From Lachnospiraceae bacterium (GTDB taxonomy: Bacteria > Bacillota > Clostridia > Lachnospirales > Lachnospiraceae): a stretch of 32,286 bases of DNA. The stretch lies in the NCBI GenBank assembly GCA_009777715.1, contig WRLH01000030.1, forward strand, positions 1 to 32,286, in the 5' to 3' direction. The notes beneath the pieces are model-generated. The model was given only the letters and a program-made list of their open reading frames with translations, ran no database searches and was not told the DNA's origin. The position numbers and the translations under genes are program-made. Positions 7,618-15,968 of the stretch are shown one piece after another (within the stretch, counting starts at the first letter, position 1; every line of letters begins with the position of its first letter).

Positions 7618-8631
7618 TTATTCAAATTTTGTCAGCATTAATCCAGAAAAAAAATATTCCAGTATTGAAATGTAATCATTTCCATTTTTTGCCATTTCAT
7701 TGGCAGCAAATTGGCTCATTCCCAGTCCATGTCCAATCCCCCTTACCGAAAAGACAATCCTGTTCCGGTTTTCGTCAATGCTAAATGAGGAAGAGGAAAG
7801 CCCCCAGATTTGACGGCACTCCTCACCGCTTAAAACAACTGCTTCGGTTTGGTTATTAATCGTCACGTCAATGACATATCCGCTTAAATCACGATTTATA
7901 GATATATCATCTAATGAAAAATCATTCGTCAGGCTAATTAAAGCATGGCTTTCAATCGCAGCCGTAAATTCATTTTTTGTCATTGTTTTTTGCGAAGTAA
8001 AATTTTCGGCAAGGAAGTCACGGTTGCAGTCAACCGCTTTAAAATAAGGAAGCACCCCTTGCCCGAAAGCCTCACTTCCATCCCTTGTCCGCCCATTGCT
8101 GACAGCAAAATACGCCACCTTTGCCGGCTTATCATCGTAGGTCAAGAAAACTCCCCTTGTGGAAGCTATTGCTATTACAATATCTTCATTTAAAAGGCCC
8201 TGGCCATATTCATGGTCATTGATTCTGACCGTGCCGCGGATATTGCCGCTATTTTCCCATAATTCTTCCATTAAGGCTGTCCTTAATAAAATGGCTTGCG
8301 CCTTAAGGGCTTCAAGCTGATAATCCGGATTAATCGAACGGCTTAGCTTGTCAAGCAGATAAATTTCCAGCGGCAAACGCTCCCGCCCGGCCGTAGTTGT
8401 ATTTTCAATATAAATACTGCTGTCCGCCAAGTCTTTTTCAAGGCCATTAAGAAGCAGGTTTAGCGTTCCACCTATTGTGCTATGATTGACATTGCCAAAC
8501 AGGGAAGTAATAATATAAGGAAGCAAAAATAAAAATAAAAGAACCGTGCCGAGAATTTTTGCAAATAATCTATTGTTTCCCGGTACGGTTCTTTTTTGAT
8601 TTAAAATGCTTTCATAGACTCTCTGACCCAT
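7618..8631 (-). CDS. spoIID: Stage II sporulation protein D (SpoIID), lacking the usual catalytic Glu
   Basis: SpoIID is the membrane-anchored peptidoglycan lytic transglycosylase of the DMP engulfment machine, made in the mother cell. The 337 residues include an N-terminal membrane segment (about 24-45), LPLEIYLL...YQLEALKAQA at about 86-113, FAVSNGRTRDGSEAFG, and the C-terminal signature VRGIGHGLGMSQFAANEMA followed by YISILEYFFSG. The LEALKAQA motif aligns without gaps to other SpoIID proteins, and at the position of their catalytic Glu (VASEMPA; E88 in Bacillus subtilis) this protein has Ser99 (KLSRSINP). It is the second gene of a unit 372-residue protein - spoIID - spoIIQ. No good ribosome binding site is seen; a CATACAAT box lies five bases before the ATG. 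Confidence 0.88.
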   Translation of the reverse strand: MGQRVYESILNQKRTVPGNNRLFAKILGTVLLFLFLLPYIITSLFGNVNHSTIGGTLNLLLNGLEKDLADSSIYIENTTTAGRERLPLEIYLLDKLSRSINPDYQLEALKAQAILLRTALMEELWENSGNIRGTVRINDHEYGQGLLNEDIVIAIASTRGVFLTYDDKPAKVAYFAVSNGRTRDGSEAFGQGVLPYFKAVDCNRDFLAENFTSQKTMTKNEFTAAIESHALISLTNDFSLDDISINRDLSGYVIDVTINNQTEAVVLSGEECRQIWGLSSSSFSIDENRNRIVFSVRGIGHGLGMSQFAANEMAKNGNDYISILEYFFSGLMLTKFE

Positions 8632-8636
8632 GACAT

Positions 8637-8644
8637 ATTGTATG
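8637..8644 (-). promoter_or_regulatory. Possible sigma-E type -10 element before spoIID
   Basis: The minus strand reads CATACAAT five bases before the spoIID ATG. This matches the -10 consensus of the mother-cell factor sigma-E (CATACANT), which controls spoIID in Bacillus. No convincing -35 box was found at the usual distance; GGTAAAATT upstream is only a partial match. The proposal is tentative. Confidence 0.35.
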
Positions 8645-8645
8645 T

Positions 8646-9764
8646 TCAGGCCTCAAATTTTACCACATCGATCTGCTGGACGCTGCCGACCGCCCCCGAC
8701 TCGTAAAGGAACAGCCCAGTATTCCTAATCATGCCTTTTACCTCATTTTCCTCATCGGTCAGGGCAAACTCGGTTGGCAGGTTGCCAAGATAAATCGCGC
8801 CAACGCCTTTTTCGGAAAGGCTATAAAGGCTTGAGCTTCCATCTTGCTCCATAATCCAAATCCGCAGATATTTCCAGATATCATCACCCTCGTCAATCCA
8901 GCCATTCCCATCAAGGTCATGAAGCGCAAGATCTAAAAAGCCATTGCCTGAGGCCGTGCCAAAAAGCTGGCTGCCGTCCTTAATGATTCCTGAGCCGCAT
9001 TTGTCAAGGGCAAGATAACCGCTGCTTGATGACAAAATTGGCACGTTGCTCATTAAACCATTTGCTTCAAGGTCAAAGATAAAGGTCTGGTCTGTTAATT
9101 CGGCGATGAAACCATCCAGATTAATGACCAGAGGATCAGCAAAAATCTGGGAAACTTGCGTATAAGTTTCCTCAAAAACAGCTTTGAACTCCCGCGTCAT
9201 AATAAGATTCAAGTTGAATTCAATTTCCCTGCCGTCTTCTGTTTTTACAGTTCCGGCCGTCGTATAGCTAGTTTCTTCGAATTCGTGATACTCAAATCTT
9301 GTCCGTGTCTCTTGAATTAAAAATTCAGTCGGCACGGGGCGGAAAAATACTGCTGCCTCATTTTGATTCTTAACCCCCTCTTGATTCTTAACCCCCTCGC
9401 CAAAATTGCCAACTTTTCTTCCATTTCCGCGAAAAAGCATTTGGAATAAAAAATCGATGCATTGCTGCCTTATGCTTCTTAGCTGGCTTGCTTGGCTGCG
9501 GCTCATTAACGCCATTGGCCGCCCAAATAACCGCTCGGTGTTAAAACCATTAAGCCTGCCCCGGATATCTTCGAGCCGGTCGGCCATGTTGATTGGTTCA
9601 TTTTCTGCTGTGGATTCTTGTTCGTCATTGCCGCTTGGAAGCAAATCAGCAAAGCCAAAGTCTGAAAGCTGGCCAACTGCCAAAAAAGTGCTGGCAATTT
9701 GTGTGCTTTGGGTAGAGAAAGTTCTGGCGGACTCCATTCCGATTGTACTGGAATCAATTCGCAT
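8646..9764 (-). CDS. Protein of unknown function with EF-hand-like calcium-binding motif
   Basis: This 372-residue protein has no signal peptide or membrane segment that I can see. The start chosen is the ATG at 9764, because AAAGGAG (9777-9771) lies six bases upstream of it; an in-frame start 13 codons earlier lacks such support. The N-terminal half is Ser/Gln/Thr-rich. The C-terminal half contains LSSSSGYLALDKCGSG and then LHDLDGNGWIDEGDDIWKYL, an EF-hand or dockerin-like D-x-D-x-N-G-x-I-D-x-x-D loop, followed by GVGAIYLGNLPTEF. Similar segments occur in hypothetical proteins of Bacillota and Proteobacteria, and I cannot name a function. It ends 14 nt before spoIID, so it may belong to the sporulation transcript, but its role there is unknown. 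The repeated peptide GVKNQ...GVKNQ near residue 130 reflects a small in-frame duplication. Confidence 0.7.
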   Translation of the reverse strand: MRIDSSTIGMESARTFSTQSTQIASTFLAVGQLSDFGFADLLPSGNDEQESTAENEPINMADRLEDIRGRLNGFNTERLFGRPMALMSRSQASQLRSIRQQCIDFLFQMLFRGNGRKVGNFGEGVKNQEGVKNQNEAAVFFRPVPTEFLIQETRTRFEYHEFEETSYTTAGTVKTEDGREIEFNLNLIMTREFKAVFEETYTQVSQIFADPLVINLDGFIAELTDQTFIFDLEANGLMSNVPILSSSSGYLALDKCGSGIIKDGSQLFGTASGNGFLDLALHDLDGNGWIDEGDDIWKYLRIWIMEQDGSSSLYSLSEKGVGAIYLGNLPTEFALTDEENEVKGMIRNTGLFLYESGAVGSVQQIDVVKFEA

Positions 9765-9857
9765 TAAAAACTCCTTTCTGTATTTGGTCTCGCCTTTTGC
9801 CAAGCTTCGCGAAAGCTCTTTTCTCCTCCATGACTTAAGCGGATTTTAATCCGTAAC

Positions 9858-9906
9858 AAAAAACAGATGGTCATCGGGGATTCCATATCCCTGAGTTTCC
9901 ATCCGT
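9858..9906 (-). terminator. Branched terminator-like hairpin downstream of the hydratase gene
   Basis: On the minus strand ACGGATGG (9906-9899) pairs with CCATCTGT (9870-9863), with one G-U pair. An inner GGGAT/ATCCC stem sits between the arms, and a run of six T ends at 9858. It lies about 90 nt after the hydratase stop and fits a Rho-independent terminator or the 3' end of a small structured RNA. Confidence 0.5.
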
Positions 9907-9927
9907 GGGGTCAACCATTTTTTGTGC

Positions 9928-9959
9928 CTCATGTCCATATTGGCCGATATGAACATGAG
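9928..9959. repeat. 32-bp near-perfect palindrome
   Basis: Arms of 16 bases (CTCATGTCCATATTGG and CCGATATGAACATGAG) are inverted copies with two mismatches, both allowing G-U pairing in RNA. It is 35 nt downstream of the hydratase stop codon and has no T tract, so it is not a typical terminator; it could be an operator or an RNA stem. Confidence 0.6.
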
Positions 9960-9993
9960 TCTACTTTGTATATCGGAGTTTTGGGGGAAAACT

Positions 9994-12300
9994 TTATAAT
10001 TTATTAAAGTTTATTAAACAGCCGCTCAAGATAATCTGGCGTTCTTCGTTCGTCAGGTCGCCAAGACGAATATGAAATTCGTCTCGACGGAGTAAAAATT
10101 CGTCTCGGTGAAGTGAAAAATCGTCTTGGTGAAGTTTAAATTCACTGTTTGCTTCTCTTAACGTATAAGCTTTGATGATGTCATGTTTTTCTGCGACTGC
10201 CTTACGGATGCCGGGGATAAAAATGTAATCACCTTTCTGGAACGGAAGCTCGCCCGCTTCAATCAGGAATGGCAGCATACCCCAGTTAATCAGATTGGAG
10301 CGGTAACGTTTGGTTGCATAATCATGGCTTAAATTCGCCCAGCCCCCAAGGACTTTCTGGCAGGAAGCGGCTTGCTCGCGGGCAGAGCCGTCACCGGGCT
10401 TGACGGCAAAGATGGTTGAGCCAATTCCGGTATTATCTGAACCAGCAGCGGCAAATTTTTTATTAATTGCTGAAAATAATTGTTTTATTTTAACGGAAAG
10501 ATTGCCGTTACGCCGTGCCTCTTCCAAGCTCCGCACTTCTTTTGCCAACCCGACATAATCAGGGCAGCGGCGTGATAATGTGTATTCAGCCAGCCCCAAA
10601 GGATTAGAGCGGTATGACGATGTCTCGCCAGAGGGGATAAGCTCATCTGTTGTCGTGACTGGGTCATGGATTTCGGCAACTACTTTAAGAATCAGGTTTT
10701 CGGTCAGCCCAATCATCTCCGGCCAATCCTTTATGCCCGGGCCAAGCTTTAATTCGGCCGTCTCGTCCGCTTTGCCATAAGCGTCAAAAACCCGGTTTTC
10801 ATATATTTTTTTATCAAAATAATATTTGTACTTTCCAATCGGAATATCCAAATCGGCCGCCGAAGTCAAACGTCCGCCGTTAGCTGCGGTGGCGGCGATT
10901 GAGCGGGCGTCCATTAACGCAACCGAGGATATTTGCCCATTTCCAAGCTTTGAACCCTCACGGTTGGGGAAGTTGCGGGTTGAATGGCGAATGCTTAACG
11001 CATTATTGGCTGGCGTATCTCCTGCCCCAAAGCAAGGCCCGCAAAATGCGGTTTTGATGATTGCGCCAGATTCAAGTATTGCCGCCGCACAGCCATTTTT
11101 AATTAATTCCATATAGATCGGGGTTGAAGCCGGATAAACATTTAAGGTAAAAATGCCGTTCCCGGTGAATTTGCCTTTCATAATATCAGCGGCAGCGCAA
11201 ATACTTTCAAAGCCGCCCCCAGCACAGCCTGCGATAACGCCTTGGTCAACATGAAGTAAGCCATTCCGCACTTTATCCCGCAGGGAAAATGTGACGGAAT
11301 CACCAAGGCTTTGCTTTGCCATTTCTTCAACTTTTGCCAAGATGTCAAGGGGATTTTGATTCACTTCGGCGATTGTAAAGGTATTGCTTGGGTGAAAAGG
11401 CATTGCCATCATTGGCTCGATTTCATCAAGCTTTATCTCGATTGCCCCATCATAATAGGCAAGCTGTCCCGGCTTTAATTCTTTGTATTCAGCGGGGCGG
11501 TTATGGATTTCATAATATTCCCGGATCATTTCATCGGTTTGCCAGATTGATGAAAGGCAGGTTGTTTCCGTTGTCATTACATCAATGCCAATCCGGAAAT
11601 CGGCGCTCAAATTCTTAACACCGGGCCCGGCAAATTCCATAATCTTATTTTTCACATAACCCTTATCAAAAACTTCCCCGATAATCGCTAGGGCTACGTC
11701 CTGCGGGCCGACTCCGTAAGCTGTGTTTCCCGTCAGGTAAACTAACACAACTTCCGGCATATTGATGTCATAGGTCTGGCCGAGGAGCTGTTTAACCAGC
11801 TCAGGGCCGCCCTCACCCATCGCCAGAGTGCCTAACGCCCCATAGCGGGTATGGGAATCGCTGCCCAGAATCATTTTTCCGCCGCCAGCCATCATTTCCC
11901 TTGCATATTGGTGGATAACTGCTTGGTGGGGCGGGACGTAGATTCCGCCGTATTTTTGGGCGCAAGATAAACCATACATATGATCGTCTTCGTTGATTGT
12001 TCCGCCAACGGCGCAAAGTGAGTTGTGGCAATTGGTCAGGACATAAGGCAAGGGAAATTCCTTAAGCCCTGATGCCCTTGCGGTCTGGATAATGCCAACA
12101 AAGGTGATGTCATGGCTGGTCAGTTTATCAAATTTGATTTTCAGGCTTACGTCATTATCCGAGGTATTATGCGCCATGAGGATATCATAAGCAATGGTTG
12201 CTTTTCTTGCTTTTGCTTTATCTAAAGCTTTTGTTTCTACGCTTTCTGGTATGATGGTCGTTCCGCCCTCAAGGTAAACGCCGCTTTCGTGTAATTTCAT
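9994..12300 (-). CDS. Aconitase-family hydratase (YbhJ-like)
   Basis: This 768-residue cytoplasmic protein belongs to the aconitase superfamily and most resembles the hydratase branch typified by E. coli YbhJ, whose substrate is not established. Visible features are [41 protein letters not shown], the iron-sulphur ligand candidates in [14 protein letters not shown] and [29 protein letters not shown], and the swivel domain with [15 protein letters not shown]. The C-terminus [18 protein letters not shown] is typical. Just before it, four tandem 21-bp units add heptads of the form E/D-F-x-L-H/R-x-D, which look like a local expansion. The start ATG follows AAGGGGTG; a small CCGCT-TTC-AGCGG hairpin lies just upstream. 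glgP ends 58 nt upstream, so cotranscription is possible. True citrate aconitase activity is uncertain. Confidence 0.83.
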   Translation of the reverse strand: MKLHESGVYLEGGTTIIPESVETKALDKAKARKATIAYDILMAHNTSDNDVSLKIKFDKLTSHDITFVGIIQTARASGLKEFPLPYVLTNCHNSLCAVGGTINEDDHMYGLSCAQKYGGIYVPPHQAVIHQYAREMMAGGGKMILGSDSHTRYGALGTLAMGEGGPELVKQLLGQTYDINMPEVVLVYLTGNTAYGVGPQDVALAIIGEVFDKGYVKNKIMEFAGPGVKNLSADFRIGIDVMTTETTCLSSIWQTDEMIREYYEIHNRPAEYKELKPGQLAYYDGAIEIKLDEIEPMMAMPFHPSNTFTIAEVNQNPLDILAKVEEMAKQSLGDSVTFSLRDKVRNGLLHVDQGVIAGCAGGGFESICAAADIMKGKFTGNGIFTLNVYPASTPIYMELIKNGCAAAILESGAIIKTAFCGPCFGAGDTPANNALSIRHSTRNFPNREGSKLGNGQISSVALMDARSIAATAANGGRLTSAADLDIPIGKYKYYFDKKIYENRVFDAYGKADETAELKLGPGIKDWPEMIGLTENLILKVVAEIHDPVTTTDELIPSGETSSYRSNPLGLAEYTLSRRCPDYVGLAKEVRSLEEARRNGNLSVKIKQLFSAINKKFAAAGSDNTGIGSTIFAVKPGDGSAREQAASCQKVLGGWANLSHDYATKRYRSNLINWGMLPFLIEAGELPFQKGDYIFIPGIRKAVAEKHDIIKAYTLREANSEFKLHQDDFSLHRDEFLLRRDEFHIRLGDLTNEERQIILSGCLINFNKL
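10060..10143 (-). repeat. Four tandem 21-bp repeats inside the hydratase gene
   Basis: Read on the minus strand from 10143 down, four 21-base units encode [21 protein letters not shown] and EFHIRLG. The period keeps the reading frame. Units share the pattern GA(A/T)TTT...CT(T/C)C(A/G)(C/T)C(A/G)AGAC, with more similarity than chance would give. Confidence 0.85.
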
Positions 12301-12358
12301 TTACACCCCTTCTCCGCTTTCAGCGGACTAAGAATCAATAGTTGAAAGTGTTTTTCTT

Positions 12359-14851
12359 TCATTTCTTGCCCCCTGCCCCCGGTATCACCACTTTGTCGAG
12401 CTGCCAAATCTCATCAACATATTCCTTAATCGTCCGGTCAGAGGAAAATTTGCCCGCGCAAGCAATATTAAGAATCGCGCTTCTGGCCCATTTTTTTTCG
12501 TGAGCGTATACATCGGAAACCTGTTTTTGGGCTTGGGCATAAGCCTTAAAGTCTTTTAAGACAAAATAAGCATCGGCTTTGCTGGTGCTAAGGGTATTAA
12601 GCAATGAATTATAAAGGGTGCGGAATAATTCGGTATCACCCGGCGAGTAAGTCCCGTTAATAAGTTGCATTAAAACCTTGCGGATATCGGGGTCATTATT
12701 AAAAATATCCATCGGATTATAACCGCCGTGTTTTTCGAAATGAATAATTTCATCTGAGCTTGTGCCGAAAATAAAGGCATTTTCCGAACCGACCTCTTCG
12801 ACTATTTCAACGTTTGCTCCGTCCATTGTGCCGATTGTTAATGCGCCGTTTAGCATGAATTTCATGTTCCCTGTCCCGGACGCTTCTTTGCTTGCCGTTG
12901 AAATCTGCTCTGAAACATCAGCGGCGGCAAAAAGCAGTTCCGCATTTGAGACCCGGTAATCTTCAATAAAAACCACCTTTATCCGTCCGGCAACTACTGG
13001 GTCGTTATTTACCGCTTCGCCAACAGCATTGATTAACTTAATCGTCAGCTTGGCATTTTCATAGGCTGCTGCCGCTTTGCCCCCGAAGATGAAAGTGCGG
13101 GGGTAAAAATCCATGTCCGGGTGTTCCTTAATCTCATTATATAAGTACATGACGTGCAAAATATTCATCAGCTGGCGTTTGTATTCGTGCATCCGCTTGA
13201 CTTGGATATCAAAAATCGAACGCGGGTCAATTACAATGCCGTTGTTCTTAAGGATATAATCCGCCAGGCGAAGCTTGTTTTTATATTTGATATTCATAAA
13301 TTCTTGGCGGGCCTTTGAATCGTCAGCATAAATCTCTAGTTTTTTTATTTTCGCAAGGTCAGTTACCCAATCATCACCAATCAGATTCGTAATCCAGTTA
13401 GCTAAAAGCGGATTGCCATGAAGCAAAAAGCGGCGCTGGGTGATCCCATTAGTTTTGTTATTGAATTTATCCGGCATCAGCTCGTAAAAATCTTTTAATT
13501 CTTGGTTCTTGAGGATTTCGGTATGTAAGCGGGCCACGCCATTTACTGAATAACCGGAAGCAATCGCCAGATGGGCCATTTTGACTTGTCCGTCATAAAT
13601 AATCGCCATTTTCCGCACTTTTTCTTGGTTGCCCGGATAAGCTTGGTCAATTTTGGCAATGAAACGGCGGTTAATCTCTTCAATAATTTGGTAAATTCTG
13701 GGTAAAATCCGGCTAAACAATTCAATCGGCCATTTTTCCAAGGCTTCTGACATAATCGTGTGGTTGGTATAAGCGCAGGTTTTAGTTGTCACCGCCCATG
13801 CTTCGTCCCAAGTCAAATATAGGTCGTCCATCAAAATCCGCATTAATTCGGCAATCGCCACGGTCGGGTGGGTATCGTTAAGCTGGAACGTGACTTTTTC
13901 GTAAAATTTCCTGATATCTGAATGGGTACGCAAAAATTTTGCCACTGCTTCTTGGACAGAGGCGGAAATAAAGAAATATTGCTGTTTTAACCGCAATTCT
14001 TTTCCGGCATAATGGTTGTCGTTAGGATAAAGGACTTCAACAATGCTGCGGGCAAGATGTTCCTGCTCTTTTGCTTTTTGGTAATCTTTTTTGTCCGAGG
14101 AATCAAGCAGGAAAAATTCCATCGGCTGGGCATCCCAAATCCTTAGGGTATTTACTATTCCGCTTCCATAACCAACAATTGGCATATCATATGGGATTGC
14201 CTGGACGGACAGATAGTCTTTTTGGACAAAATTGCTCCTGCCGCTTTCGTCAACATATACATCAGTATAGCCGCCAAATTTTACTTCTTTGGCATATTCA
14301 GGACGGCGAAGCTCAAACGGATTGTTGGTATCAAGCCAGTTATCCGGCACTTCTTCTTGGAAGCCGTTTACGATTTGCTGTTTGAACATCCCAAAGCGGT
14401 AGCGGATTCCGCAGCCATAGGCCGCATATCCTAACGTTGCAAGCGAATCAAGGAAACAAGCCGCCAGCCTGCCAAGCCCGCCATTGCCTAAAGCAGCGTC
14501 CGGCTCTTGGTCTTCAATTAAGTTAAGGTCGAGGCCAAGCTCGGTCAGGGCTTCGTTAATTGGCTTAAGCGCCTTTAGGTTGATGATATTGTTTCCTAAA
14601 GCGCGTCCCATCAGAAATTCCATTGAAAGGTAGTAGACCATCTTGGGGTCTTGCTTGTCATATTCTTGCTGGGTATCCATCCAATAGCCGATAATAGCGT
14701 CTTTTAAAGCGTAAGATACGGCTTGGAAAACTTGCTGCTCGCTTGCTTCTTCCATTGTTTTACGGTATAAAGTGCGGACATTATAAACAACGCTCCGCTT
14801 GAATAAATCTTTATCGAATGTGAGGGGGGGAGGGGTCTGTTTCTTTGGCAT
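12359..14851 (-). CDS. glgP: Glycogen/maltodextrin phosphorylase
   Basis: This cytoplasmic PLP enzyme (GT35 family) releases glucose-1-phosphate from glycogen or maltodextrins. The 830-residue length is standard. Motifs in order are YYLSMEFLMGRALGNN, the glucan-site region EDQEPDAALGNGGLGRLAACFLDSLATLGYAAYG, FQLNDTHPTVAIAELMRILMD, NGITQRRFLLHGNP, FDIQVKRMHEYKRQLMNIL, FGGKAAAAYENAK, and the PLP-binding EASGTGNMKFMLNGALTIGTMDGANVEI, whose Lys is near residue 663. GAAGGAG precedes the ATG at a good distance, and a sigma-A promoter lies 40-70 bases upstream. No other glycogen genes (glgA, glgB, glgC) are in the window. Glycogen and maltodextrin phosphorylases cannot be distinguished from these motifs. 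Confidence 0.97.
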   Translation of the reverse strand: MPKKQTPPPLTFDKDLFKRSVVYNVRTLYRKTMEEASEQQVFQAVSYALKDAIIGYWMDTQQEYDKQDPKMVYYLSMEFLMGRALGNNIINLKALKPINEALTELGLDLNLIEDQEPDAALGNGGLGRLAACFLDSLATLGYAAYGCGIRYRFGMFKQQIVNGFQEEVPDNWLDTNNPFELRRPEYAKEVKFGGYTDVYVDESGRSNFVQKDYLSVQAIPYDMPIVGYGSGIVNTLRIWDAQPMEFFLLDSSDKKDYQKAKEQEHLARSIVEVLYPNDNHYAGKELRLKQQYFFISASVQEAVAKFLRTHSDIRKFYEKVTFQLNDTHPTVAIAELMRILMDDLYLTWDEAWAVTTKTCAYTNHTIMSEALEKWPIELFSRILPRIYQIIEEINRRFIAKIDQAYPGNQEKVRKMAIIYDGQVKMAHLAIASGYSVNGVARLHTEILKNQELKDFYELMPDKFNNKTNGITQRRFLLHGNPLLANWITNLIGDDWVTDLAKIKKLEIYADDSKARQEFMNIKYKNKLRLADYILKNNGIVIDPRSIFDIQVKRMHEYKRQLMNILHVMYLYNEIKEHPDMDFYPRTFIFGGKAAAAYENAKLTIKLINAVGEAVNNDPVVAGRIKVVFIEDYRVSNAELLFAAADVSEQISTASKEASGTGNMKFMLNGALTIGTMDGANVEIVEEVGSENAFIFGTSSDEIIHFEKHGGYNPMDIFNNDPDIRKVLMQLINGTYSPGDTELFRTLYNSLLNTLSTSKADAYFVLKDFKAYAQAQKQVSDVYAHEKKWARSAILNIACAGKFSSDRTIKEYVDEIWQLDKVVIPGAGGKK

Positions 14852-14890
14852 AAAAATACTCCTTCATAAATATGCTATTTTACAGAGTTT

Positions 14891-14919
14891 AGTATAATAT
14901 ATATTTATGAGGATAGCAA
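14891..14919 (-). promoter_or_regulatory. Sigma-A type promoter of glgP
   Basis: On the minus strand TTGCTA (14919-14914), a 17-bp spacer and TATACT (14896-14891) precede glgP by about 40 bases. The match is good but not perfect, and the surrounding AT-rich tract offers alternatives. Confidence 0.5.
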
Positions 14920-14937
14920 CAGTGAAAGAGTAAATTG

Positions 14938-14957
14938 AGGAAGGCAAAAATAACTCG
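14938..14957 (+). repeat. Left copy of 20-bp inverted repeat flanking ku
   Basis: AGGAAGGCAAAAATAACTCG on the plus strand is exactly repeated, in inverted orientation, at 15870-15889 on the other side of ku. On the minus strand it forms the T-rich tail after the hairpin downstream of ku. Confidence 0.9.
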
Positions 14958-15038
14958 CAGTGATATCTTGGCCGTCTTCTATCCATAGAAAACTTTTGTT
15001 TCAAAGCCAATTAGGACACAATATCACGGCGAGTTATA
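14949..15038 (-). terminator. Long hairpin with T tract downstream of ku; terminator or structured RNA
   Basis: ATAACTCGC (14950-14958) pairs with GCGAGTTAT (15029-15037), and GTGATAT (14960-14966) pairs with ATATCAC (15021-15027). TTGGC/GCCAA and TTCTAT-CC-ATAGAA make further inner stems. On the minus strand the 3' arm runs into TTATTTTT, as expected for termination of the ku transcript. The inner structure is larger than a simple terminator needs. Confidence 0.65.
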
Positions 15039-15060
15039 TTTTGACTGACTAATTAAACAG

Positions 15061-15858
15061 TTACTCCCCGCTTGCTTTTTTGCGGGTCCGCTTTGCCGGT
15101 TTCTTATTTTGCTCAACGCTTTGCTTTAAGGCTTCCATCAAATCAATGATATTGGTGCGTTCGGCTTCTTTTGGCGCAACAATTTCTTTTCCGGCGACTT
15201 TGTCATCAAGCAATTGCTTTAGCCGGGTCTGGTATTCATTAACGTAATTTTCTGGCTCAAAGGGCGTATTCATTGAGTCAATCAACAGCTTTGCCATCTT
15301 TAGCTCATCATTGGCAACATCTGATTTTTGGTAAGATTTGGGAATTTCTTTTATTTCATCTTCAAAAAACATTGTCTGGATGACGATGCCATCTTCGCGG
15401 GGGATTATTGCCATCAGTTTTTCTTTTGTGCCAAGGACGGTTTTGCCGATTGCGATTTTCTGTTCGTCAAATAAAGCGGTGCGGAATAGCTCAAAGGCTT
15501 TATTTCCGCCTTTATCCGGCAGGACATGGTAGGCTTTGTCGTAATAAATCGGTGAAATCTGGTTAAGGTTTGCAAAGTGGAGAATTTGGATTGATTTATC
15601 CTTTGCGGTTTTAATTTTTTCAATTTCTTCATCGCTAACGGTGACATAATGGTCTTTGTCGTACTGGTAGCCTTTGATGATGTCTTCTTGTTTTACTTCT
15701 TTTTCACAATGGGCGCAGACTTTTTTGTAGCGGATGCGGCTTTCGTCTTCTTTATGGAGCTGGTTAAAATGGATGTCGTTGTCTTGGACGGCGGTATACA
15801 TCGCAATGGGGATTGCGACTAGGCCGAATGAGATGACGCTTTTATTTGCAACTGGCAT
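15061..15858 (-). CDS. ku: Non-homologous end joining protein Ku
   Basis: Bacterial Ku is a homodimeric ring that binds DNA double-strand ends and recruits ligase D. The 265-residue size is typical. The N-terminus KSVISFGLVAIPIAMYTAVQDNDIHFNQLHKED is the classic bacterial Ku start, followed by RIRYKKVCAHCEKEV, EDIIKGYQYDKDHYVTVSDEE and the beta-barrel core with the segment AYHVLPDKGGNKAFELFRTAL. The C-terminus is a short basic tail (KPAKRTRKKASGE) of the kind that contributes to DNA and ligase binding. GGAGGA six bases before the ATG is the ribosome binding site. No ligD is present in the window. In spore formers Ku is often made in or for the spore, but I see no clear sporulation promoter here. 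The gene is flanked by 20-bp inverted repeats. Confidence 0.96.
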   Translation of the reverse strand: MPVANKSVISFGLVAIPIAMYTAVQDNDIHFNQLHKEDESRIRYKKVCAHCEKEVKQEDIIKGYQYDKDHYVTVSDEEIEKIKTAKDKSIQILHFANLNQISPIYYDKAYHVLPDKGGNKAFELFRTALFDEQKIAIGKTVLGTKEKLMAIIPREDGIVIQTMFFEDEIKEIPKSYQKSDVANDELKMAKLLIDSMNTPFEPENYVNEYQTRLKQLLDDKVAGKEIVAPKEAERTNIIDLMEALKQSVEQNKKPAKRTRKKASGE

Positions 15859-15869
15859 TTTTTATCCTC

Positions 15870-15889
15870 CGAGTTATTTTTGCCTTCCT
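15870..15889 (-). repeat. Right copy of 20-bp inverted repeat, in the ku leader
   Basis: On the minus strand this is AGGAAGGCAAAAATAACTCG, immediately followed by the GGAGGA ribosome binding site of ku. It is the exact inverted copy of 14938-14957. Confidence 0.9.
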
Positions 15890-15932
15890 GTCCTTAGTAG
15901 TATTGGCTAGATAAAGAAAAAATATAAAATTA

Positions 15933-15961
15933 TTGCCCAATTTCTTATTTCATGGTATAAT
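15933..15961 (+). promoter_or_regulatory. Extended -10 sigma-A promoter, predicted leaderless, of the HD-GYP regulator
   Basis: TTGCCC (15933-15938), a 17-bp spacer and TATAAT (15956-15961) preceded by TGG, an extended -10 element. Seven T residues separate the -10 box from the ATG at 15969, so the predicted +1 is at or next to the start codon. No Shine-Dalgarno sequence is present. Confidence 0.75.
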
Positions 15962-15968
15962 TTTTTTT

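Noticed and set aside
9406-9849. 147-codon plus-strand open frame opposite the EF-hand gene
   Set aside because: It is antisense to a gene with a strong start signal and shows no domain of its own.
14938-15889. ku region as an insertion sequence
   Set aside because: Inverted repeats are present but no transposase or target-site duplication could be seen, so a mobile element is only one reading and is reported as a finding.
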